Assembly: GCA_022495005.1 (NCBI GenBank)
Contig: JAGYXB010000056.1
Span: 1,426,001-1,490,000, forward strand
Source: Rhyacophila brunnea
Lineage: Eukaryota; Arthropoda; Insecta; Trichoptera; Rhyacophilidae
Reading direction: 5' to 3'
Length of the DNA stretch: 64,000 nucleotides
A program made the position numbers and the translations under genes. Positions within the stretch are counted from its first letter, which is position 1. The number at the start of each line of letters is the position of its first letter. Below the pieces are notes generated by a model, which saw only the letters and a program-made list of their open reading frames with translations, was not told the origin of the DNA and ran no database searches. Shown piece by piece: positions 57,140-64,000 of the stretch.

Positions 57140-57230
57140 TTGAAAAAAGCAAGACACCCCGCAGGATTGAACCTGCATCTCTCGGGTATCGCGCCCACGC
57201 ACATAGTCCACTAGTTACACTTAAATATTA
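57140..57230 (-). mobile_element. tRNA-derived SINE head (family L)
   Basis: Minus strand: GTAACTAGTGGACTATGTGC (A-box region), GCGCGATACCCGAGAG (anticodon arm-like), GCAGGTTCAATCCTGC (perfect T arm with B-box GGTTCAATCC), then GGGGTGTCTTGC and an A/T tail. The T arm is intact but the D arm departs from a real tRNA, so I call it a SINE. Confidence 0.6.
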
Positions 57231-57920
57231 CGACAAACTTTAACAATTGGCAATTTTAATACTCACTGAAGCGCTTTCTAAATTGAGCTATTATACCTAT
57301 TGGCGAGCAGCTTTTGTATTTTAAATCAAAGTAGGTATTACTTTAGTTACTAACCGACGTCACGGATCACTCCAAGATTTTTTGCTGTAACTTACGCCAT
57401 GAACTTGCTAATATTTTTTTATTAAGTAACTAATTTTTTTTATTCAACGAATAATTCACAAGATTTAAGAATGTAACATTCAAAATTATGTATGTTCAAT
57501 AATTAGAATGTTACATTGAATAAAAAAAATAGTTACATAATTAAAAATAATATTATTATACTTACTGACGTAATTTCCTGTAACTAACAAAAGTAACAGA
57601 TGATGGAAGTGAAATCTATAGATACCAAATATGGGTTACATGTTCAGACTGCGAGTATTAAAACACTCCAATATGAAAATAAAAAAAAGCCTCTAATTAC
57701 TGGGATATAGCAGAACATTATTATAATAATAATACAGAGATGAAGTCCTTGCTTTATACGACATGACCTTGAAAAGCGCACCTTTGATTGGAGAGGTCAA
57801 ATAGTGGCACTACTCCAAGCTGTTTACGTATGGCCACATCACATTTAACATATCATAATGTTACCTGTGTTATATTGTATATAAGTGCTTACTGTATTTT
57901 TTCCAATCGCACATCGCAGC
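57231..57920. other. No recognised element
   Basis: A local near-inverted pair (AACTATTTTTTTTATTCAA-like words at 57430 and 57515) only. Non-coding. Confidence 0.35.
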
Positions 57921-58046
57921 TGATTCGATGTTCAGCGCGATTTAGCATCGCAATTAAGTCTAATCTAACGATTGAAGGTCCAATGCTGTTTAGTTGGCTG
58001 TTATGCAAGTTGACTATTGGCACAAAATTAACACAAACAACTGCAG
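57921..58046 (+). other. Possible orphan coding exon
   Basis: 126 bp, open throughout (42 codons, LIRCSARFSIAIKSNLTIEG then PMLFSWLLCKLTIGTK), preceded by TATTTTTTCCAATCGCACATCGCAG and followed by GTGAGGTAA. An AG before and GTGAG after give consensus splice sites, and the length is a multiple of three. Family unknown; it includes a hydrophobic half. No neighbouring exon found within the window. Confidence 0.3.
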
Positions 58047-58165
58047 GTGAGGTAAATCGATATAAATTAAATAAATAACACTTCAATATGTTTAGTTATA
58101 TTTTATTATTTGTCTATAAACGACCGGTTTCAACTAAGGCCATCTATATTCAGGTCTGTTCGAAA

Positions 58166-58695
58166 TAGAGTTGGGTATTTCCCGAGAAAATCTTTTATCT
58201 CGAGATTCGGAATTTCCCGAAATGATGAAATTTTGAATACTCGAGATTCGGGATTTCCAGAAAAGAATTCTCGGAAATTCTCGAGATCTAAAATCAGTGT
58301 AAAAACCGACAAATTCCAAAGAAATATGATATAATTTTTTATTTATGTAAGAAGACAAACAAAATAGAAGTAGGAAAACAAAAATAATTAAAAACATTAC
58401 TTATTAAAATGGATTTTCAAAAAACAGACTGCGTGTTTTCTGTGTGTTGGTTTAATTGTGTTAAATGCCCCGATCATTTTTTTTGAACGTTTTGTATTTT
58501 CTGTCCACTTTTTTCGTATAGAAATCTTTTTTTCAATTAATATTTGATAATAAGGAAATCCCGAATCCCGAGAAAAGATTCTCGAGATCCGGGATTTCCC
58601 GAAATTTTAAAAATTTCAATTCTCGAGATTCGGGATGGAAAATCTCGAAAATTTCTCGAGAATTCCCGTCGGGAAATTCCCGAAACCCAACTCTA
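58166..58695. mobile_element. hAT-type MITE with TAGAGTTGGG ends
   Basis: 530 bp. Left TAGAGTTGGGTATTTCCCGA and right GGGAAATTCCCGAAACCCAA, ending CTCTA, are inverted. Both flanks are GTTCGAAA (58158-58165 and 58696-58703). Subterminal regions are built from many inverted and direct copies of CTCGAGATTCGGGATTTCCC, probably transposase-binding sites. Overlapping short frames arise from those repeats. Confidence 0.85.
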
Positions 58696-58703
58696 GTTCG
58701 AAA

Positions 58704-59099
58704 TAAATGAAGATTTTTAATTACATAAATAATATGTCGGACGCACAAATAAACGTAAGTTTAAAAAAAATACAAAATATTAATCAGTTCTTACAAATAT
58801 TTCATATAAGTATTCAGAAACTTTATGTTACTACGCCTCCCTTTTAAAAAATCTAATCTTGGCGCCTCCCCCCTTTTATTTCATTAAATAATACAGACAC
58901 CTTATTAAATCGTCAAAAATGTATCTCCTAATACAAAAATGGAAAAAAAAATCTAATTATATAAATAAACAAGGTTTTACTACTTATATTGTATTCATTT
59001 TTAAATTAATTTGCTTTTCATGCGATGAATGTGCTTGTTTATAAGCACAATCCAAAAGTCAATCCAAATTCATCATCGTTCATTGACAAATGGATTCTA
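58704..59099. other. Part of a decayed hAT-like region
   Basis: CGCCTCCCTTTT and GCGCCTCCCCCC near 58830-58880 resemble the CGCGCCTCCCGG end at 59890, so a hAT-like fragment may extend here. Otherwise AT-rich. Confidence 0.3.
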
Positions 59100-59195
59100 T
59101 CATGGACCCTGAAGCAGGCTCCCGGGCCAGGATCTTTGGCGGGCCCATCTACCTATCGCTGAGGTTAAGGGCAGTGTGGTGCTCTAATGTAGTGT
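59100..59195 (-). repeat. Family D repeat, copy 3 (inverted)
   Basis: Complement of GATAGGTAGATGGGCCCGCC, AAAGATCCTGGCCCGGGAGC, CTGCTTCAGGGTCC, matching 4425-4560 and 12390-12490. Confidence 0.5.
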
Positions 59196-59199
59196 TTCC

Positions 59200-59922
59200 T
59201 AAATTATACTCGGGAGTTATCATTTGAATACATCAATAATCATATAGGTATCACATCAAATTGCAACGCACAACCACATATTACAAATATTTAATAGCCT
59301 TGAAAGAAAGCAGTGCCGCAGGTGACTTTTTTTTTTACTACATATTAATAAAATAATGTGAAAAGTGCATTAGCAAACTAACCAGACTCAGTAAACTTTG
59401 ACTTTGTTTGCTTCAATCTGGCGCAGAAATCATTTAAAAGTGGAAACATGGCGAACTTATTTTTTTGTAATTTTGATTTCCAAATCTCCAATTTTTTATG
59501 AAAGCCTTCACTTTGTCTTTTTAACCCAGTGAATGCATTAGTGGTCTTTGCATTGATTTATTCACTCAATTTTTTTTTCAACCAAATAGACAAGTTTAAT
59601 AACAAAATTATCGTTCCTAAACAAATTTGCCTCAAATTTCAACATTATGATTTGACGCTTTTATTTCATTTTTTCACGAGATATCCAGCGTACTTCACAA
59701 TAGTATAAAAGTGTGGTATTATAAAATTAGTCTCCATATTTGCAGACAGGTTTGCAAACAACCTTTTATAGGACTGTTTTTTTTATGTAGTTTATAACTA
59801 GCGGCCGTTTTATAAACTATGAATTTGCAAACTGCAAATCTGCGGATTCATTAATTGTGTTAAACTTTTCGCACCTCCCTTTGCAACACTACGCGCCTCC
59901 CGGCTTGGAAATCGCTGGTCTA
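59200..59922 (-). pseudogene. Degenerate hAT transposase remnant (SCAND3/ZBED5-like)
   Basis: Right end AGGCGCGTAG...CAGCGATTTCCAAGCCGGG (minus strand) and left TAGTGTTTCCTAAATT resemble hAT ends. Across frames the minus strand gives NKSMQRPLMHSLG, KDKVKAFI, KKLEIWK-like and FCARLKQTKSKF-like text, recalling the LN..LQG.......VKAF..KL..W segment of SCAND3/ZBED5-type hAT transposases. Many stops and shifts. Approximate limits. Confidence 0.5.
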
Positions 59923-60589
59923 TAGTCCATACCTACCTTCTTAATTTGGAATCAAATAGACTTTGTATGTGATTCAAACTCTGTTTATACCTAGTGATAT
60001 GCACACTGCGCTGGGCTGGTCACACAGTCATGCATAAACGAATCGAGTCGATGTATCAATGCGCTTTTAAACATTCCTGAAATTAACGGAAATCAAATTT
60101 TGCCGCAGTTAATTAGTAAATTATTTTGCGCGCGTGGAAAGGATTTTGATTATTATTATCTCGGAACTTTGTGTGCCGTGGGAGTTTGACAAGTGTGTCG
60201 CTTTTGTGAAAAGGTTGAAAAATACTGATATATATAATATATTAGATTTTAAAATTAAATAATTATATAGTTTTTCATCACTGATTTACAACATCTGGAG
60301 TTTATTAATAAATTTTAAATGATGTTTGAAAGTAAATACGTAAATTGTATTGAAGACGAGGTATCGCTGAGTAATGACAGGTATCGAAAAAATCCATATC
60401 TACTTGATTGAGTATTTAAATAATATTAAAAGAAATCCAAATAATTAGATAAAAATATCTTTCTTAAATAGTTTTAATTGCCTGAAAATATACGTGACTC
60501 CAATTATTGTGGATGAATGGATGTTAAAGCCCATGAAGGATGATAACTTCGCTATAGAGGTCTAGGAAATATATGATATCTAGGAGATA
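59923..60589. other. No recognised element
   Basis: AT-rich, non-coding, no family match found. Confidence 0.4.
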
Positions 60590-61565
60590 AATGAGAACTC
60601 TGCCATCCTGGGCAGTGTTGACCTGTGTGTCCCTGATAACTATCTTAGAAATAGAGAACTTCTTCTCTTCTTCTTGGTCGTGCACTCATGGTTGAGGATC
60701 GTGACCACATTTAAATTTCGCCATCCTTTGAGCGACCAAGACTTTCCATTCTTCTTGATCTTCCGCTTCTCTCAGGGCAGAATGGATGGTGCCCCCAGTC
60801 AGCTCTTTCACTTGGTCGCTCCATCGCGCAGACGCTCTTCCTCTACTTCACCTTCCCTGGAGGCTACCCAAAACAACCAGTCTCTCCAGGTTGTCCGTTC
60901 CGCGCCTGACAATATGTCCAAAAAACTGCAGAATTCTTCTCAGACATATCGTCGAGAGCCGTTCCTTTATCTTCAGTCTCTGGATGATTGACTGGTTCAT
61001 CCTGTGCTCCGTCCAAAAAATGCGAAGCATTCGGCGCCAACACCACATCTCAAAGCATCAATTGCCTTCCGTTCTCTTGCCTTCAGGGTCCACGACTCGA
61101 CTCCGTATAGAAATATCGAGAACACTAATGTTTGCACAAGCATCATTTTTGTGGCAATCGAAATTCCCCGATCCTTCCATAGAGAACATCCGTTGTTTAT
61201 TCTCCCAAGGTGCAGAACCAACCTGCCACTGGTAGTGCCAATTGGGAGGGCGATAACTATGTTCAAAGAAATTGCTTCGGGTGTTGATATATTCCACCTA
61301 CGTGAGGATGAGTATAGGTGGACGTTGTTTAATAAATTCTTAAAATAGGGTCTGCTTAACTCATCCGGTGTACTTCCTTGTACCTATTTAATTAATATTT
61401 TTTGTATGTACATATTTCTACTGTTTAATAACATACTATCTATCTCTTTTTTATGTAATACTGTTTTATATTTCTTTGTTTCTGAATGTCATGTTGTAAA
61501 CGTCTTAAACTTATAATTTGTAATGTTCACATTATGTTAAAAATAAATAAATTGAAATTGAAATT
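60590..61565 (+). mobile_element. CR1/Jockey-type LINE 3' end, split by an RTE fragment
   Basis: Piece one, 60590-60659 (CCTGTGTGTCCCTGATAACT), and piece two, 61179-61565, match 25340-25775 in order. The second reads PLFILPRCRTNLPLV, VDIFHLREDEYRWTLFNKFL-stop, then a 3' UTR ending AATAAATTGAAATTGAAATT, a TTGAAA tail. ATAGAGAAC is present on both sides of the interruption. Confidence 0.8.
60660..61178 (-). mobile_element. RTE-type LINE 3' end nested in the LINE tail
   Basis: 519 bp on the minus strand: LWKDRGISIATKMMLVQTLV, then FLYGVESWTLKARERKAIDA, then MWCWRRMLRIFWTEHRMNQS, RILQFFGHIVRRGTDNLERL and a basic GRRK-like end, across frameshifts. The 3' end is a short AAGAAG repeat (CTTCTTCTC at 60660). 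Flanked by ATAGAGAAC (60651-60659 and 61179-61187). 5' truncated. Different subfamily from 38456-38975. Confidence 0.85.
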
Positions 61566-61879
61566 AAACTATGCTTATGCAGTACGCCGTATCACAAGAT
61601 ATTTTATGTCCAGAACTCCTTAAAAGCGATAAAAGTGTAAAATATTTGGGTAAATGGAACATAACTAATTGTTATTCTTTTTCTTTGTCAAGAACTGATG
61701 ACCTGATAATTTGGTTGTCGAGCAGACTTCTCAACGAGTTGACCCACTCCTCTCGGCATTCTAGAATACGCAAGGCCTGTCAGTGGAAGACTGGTAGCAA
61801 TGATGAGTTGGTGCAACCATCTGGGGAATTTATTTTTATTTTTTTATATTTATTAATATGTATTATTATTATTCATCCA

Positions 61880-61970
61880 TTACTCGTGAAAAAACAAAAT
61901 CTGTCAATACAAACCTCCACTCTGTGGAGGCCCATATGATCCTATCAAGATCGGACATGGTCGAAAGAAT
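61880..61970 (+). mobile_element. SINE S1 3' fragment in family H
   Basis: ACAAACCTCCACTCTGTGGA, GGCCCATATGATCC, GGACATGGTCGAAAGAA. Head missing. ATTATTATT on each side is compatible with a duplication, but low in complexity. Confidence 0.6.
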
Positions 61971-62083
61971 TATTATTATTTTTTAGAATGTCTAAAAGAC
62001 ACAAACAGACGTCAAAGATACTAATAATTATGACCGTCCATCGTTATTCGATAACCACTTGTGTATGAGCACCATTAGTTATA

Positions 62084-62153
62084 CCCTCGTAGTCCAAACT
62101 GTAAGATGCTGGACTTTCATTCGGAGGCGTCGAGTTCGAGAACTCGGCGAGGT
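62084..62153 (+). other. tRNA-like sequence (probable SINE head)
   Basis: CCTCG (62085) pairs with CGAGG (62148), a D-arm-like AGTCCAAACTGTAAGATG follows, and the loop CTTTCAT would give anticodon TTC. The T arm CGAGTTCGAGAACTCG is perfect. The anticodon stem (CTGGA/TCGGA) is mispaired and the D arm is weak, so a SINE-borne tRNA derivative is more likely than a working tRNA-Glu. Confidence 0.4.
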
Positions 62154-62822
62154 CACAATATATTTATGTAATTTTCTTAAAGCCTGGGTGCTTGTCATTG
62201 TTTCTCTTTTATTACTAAATACACTACTGTTTCACTATACTACTATCATTGGGCCTAATGGCATGTTGTAGTGTTGAAAAAAACCTGCCGGCCAGATGTT
62301 TGACACTGAACTCAAAGTGTAGAGTGTCTGAGTATGAGGACTGCACTGGGAAAAGTGCGTATGCCCGCAGTTGAATCGACGAGAAGCTATAATTAGTGGG
62401 CGGGGTAAGTGCGGAAATCAGTGGCATCGACAAGCTTTCGCTAACTACTACCTTTCCCCCGCCTTAAAAATCAATAATAGATTATTGGATATATTTTTAA
62501 AATGAACCCCCGCAAATCATTTTCTGCGTGTGCGCCTGACCGTATAGCATTATGATCGAATTCTTCGTGAATCATTTTAGCGTGAAGTACCTAGCGGTTG
62601 TAGATACGTATGTTGCAAAATCCAAAACAAATTATTTTGTCTAAGTAATTGGTAATTTTTTCAATTATTATGTATTGCACGTTAGTGGTATTCGTTGTCA
62701 AGTAAATGGTGGAAAAACATTGTATTAAAATAAATCACAATGATAATACATGTGATGTTTCTTCCACACCATATACATAATAACAACTAAGACCGGTATA
62801 GTTTAGTTACCTATGTTTATTT

Positions 62823-63290
62823 TTACAACGTCTTTATTAGCTCATATTCTTGTTTGTCCGGTGGTTGTTAGTCCAGTACAAATCTTGCAATCGATTTTTA
62901 ACTAACTTCCCGACTAGCTAGACATTTGAAAGTTTTAGAATATATCAGAACACGATGCCAATGCATTCTTTTAATACTTTTAGCCATCTTTAAGCAGAAT
63001 TGAATTCATTTTCAGTTAATTCTGTTTTGTATAGAAAGTTATTTCAGAAAAATCCGTAAAAAGTAAAAGACTATTATTGGTTGCTAACGGGGTGGTCCTT
63101 GCAACTAAATTATTAATATATACGTGCGTTACTATGGAAATCAATATAAAATGTCAAAATGACATTTCAGTATTCTATATTTGTTTGTTTGTTTGTTTAT
63201 TTTTTATTTACTTCATATTAAGTACGAGTTTAAGCATATTGAGCATATTCATTCAACAGAAAATTTAAAAACGTTGTTATATAAAAAGTT
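62823..63290 (+). repeat. Family B repeat, copy 5
   Basis: From ACAACGTCTTTATTAGCTCA to AAAAACGTTGTTATATAAAA, including all family words and a (TTTG)n expansion at 63180-63199. Nothing recognised in 62451-62822. Confidence 0.65.
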
Positions 63291-63774
63291 ATCGGAATTT
63301 GGAACCCATGCCATGTGAAAGAAAGAGTGACAAATATAAGAGCAGAATTAATTATTGACCTACGTGTTGTACCTAAAAGGAATAAAAATTTATAATTTAT
63401 GGTTAAAAATATACAAATTATTAAACGGTTATTATAAAGAAAACCGTTGAAGATACTCTTTTGACACAAGGCCAACAATATATTTAATAGTTGCAGATGT
63501 GCGTATTGAAGTAGGTGTAATTATGGATCGAGAGGTTTTTACTATTGAGAAATAATTCTTATAAAATCTTAAGAACATCTCTAATCGATTACTGTAATAG
63601 TAATACTATATATTATGTAAATAGTAGGGAACAGTAGCGGTTCTTAAAATTCTATCCCCCACCCTGGCAATAAAATATCAGAGTAATTGACCCATATACT
63701 TTTCAAAAAAAAAATTTAGTTATTATTAAGTCAGTTTTTTCTAATTGAGGTGGTGAATATTGAATTGTGGGTAT
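63291..63774. other. No recognised element
   Basis: AT-rich, non-coding. An 82-codon minus-strand frame at 63230-63478 overlaps the B repeat and has no domain. Confidence 0.4.
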
Positions 63775-64000
63775 ACTACGAAACATCATTAAGGCTATAC
63801 CTCAATTGATGCATGGTCTAAAAAGATCGTGGCTAGGCGATGCGCGTATTGCGGGTCGCGGGTGCAAATGACGCATGCCGACCGAAATATAATTCATAAT
63901 AAAGTCATATAAATCCAACATGCGTCCATTTAATGTTCTGTTTATTGTTCTATTAGTAACAATAATAATATATTCATTGACATGTTTTCTTTTTAAAGTA
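63775..64000 (-). repeat. Family G repeat, copy 2: unoccupied site
   Basis: Inverse of the target flanking the R1-like LINE at 36349. Contains GATCGTGGCTAGGCGATGCG, GTCGCGGGTGCAAATGAC (tRNA-SINE-like boxes) and, at 63946-63963, TGTTCTATTAGTAACAAT once only. The window ends inside it. Confidence 0.75.

Larger units (their letters stand above)
61690..62450 (+). repeat. Family H repeat, copy 2, with two nested SINE pieces
   Basis: Matches 49028-49450 from CGAGTTGACCCACTCCTCTC to GCGGGGTAAGTGCGG. Interrupted by an S1 SINE 3' part (61880-61970) and by a tRNA-like segment (about 62080-62260), both absent from copy 1. Confidence 0.55.

Noticed and set aside
58110..58397. Frames rich in SREIPN/FREIP repeats
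   Set aside because: They arise from the iterated CTCGAGATTCGGGATTTCCC motif of a MITE, and occur on both strands.
60674..61348. Plus-strand frames of 105-149 codons
   Set aside because: The first part is antisense to the RTE fragment. Only the end of the third (from 61188) is genuine LINE tail coding.
62084..62153. Functional tRNA-Glu gene
   Set aside because: Mispaired anticodon stem and weak D arm, and it lies as an insert in a repeat; better explained as a SINE head.

Overview
This looks like nuclear DNA from an insect: AT-rich, packed with interspersed repeats, with TTAGG-type repeat tracts and RTE, R1-like and CR1/Jockey-like LINE 3' ends. The RTE tail with a (TGA)n end and the many TAGGTACC-like words resemble what I know of moth and butterfly genomes. 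Lepidoptera is therefore the likeliest order, but this is an inference. I found no intact host gene, no rRNA and no convincing functional tRNA. Every protein-like stretch I could name belongs to a broken mobile element.

Layout. 1-8 kb: a CR1/Jockey-type LINE tail split by a hAT-like element, a 237-bp hAT MITE, an RTE remnant split by another hAT, a 25-bp-TIR element and two palindromic elements carrying TTAGG repeats. 8-20 kb: two copies of one hAT-like MITE (family A) hit by later insertions, a GC-rich foldback, an R1-like LINE end and tRNA-derived SINEs. 20-30 kb: an RTE remnant, a 2.2-kb DNA transposon with 28-bp TIRs and a broken transposase, a second LINE tail, MITEs and a third A copy. 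30-38 kb: a SINE split by a TA-flanked MITE, a 998-bp hAT with transposase remains, a 1.15-kb TIR element and a second R1-like LINE. 38-50 kb: an RTE end, a tandem duplication, a gag-bearing LINE lacking most of ORF2 inside the fourth A copy, and more foldbacks. 50-64 kb: a mariner fragment, hAT elements, two exon-like segments, and an RTE nested in a CR1-like tail.

The best-supported content is the nesting. Perfect 8-bp duplications flank five hAT-type elements. Duplications of 14, 18 and 9 bp flank three LINE insertions. Four insertions can be compared with a second, unoccupied copy of their target family elsewhere in the window. That allows relative ages to be read from the window alone: A copies are older than their guests, and CR1-like tails are older than the hAT and RTE inside them.

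No cooperating gene set or operon is present. The most unusual items are a half-LINE with a gag-like ORF1 and only the start of the endonuclease, TTAGG repeats spread inside mobile palindromes, and several foldback families. Family letters (A, B, C and so on) are my own labels for sequences recurring within this window. Most family boundaries were judged by eye.
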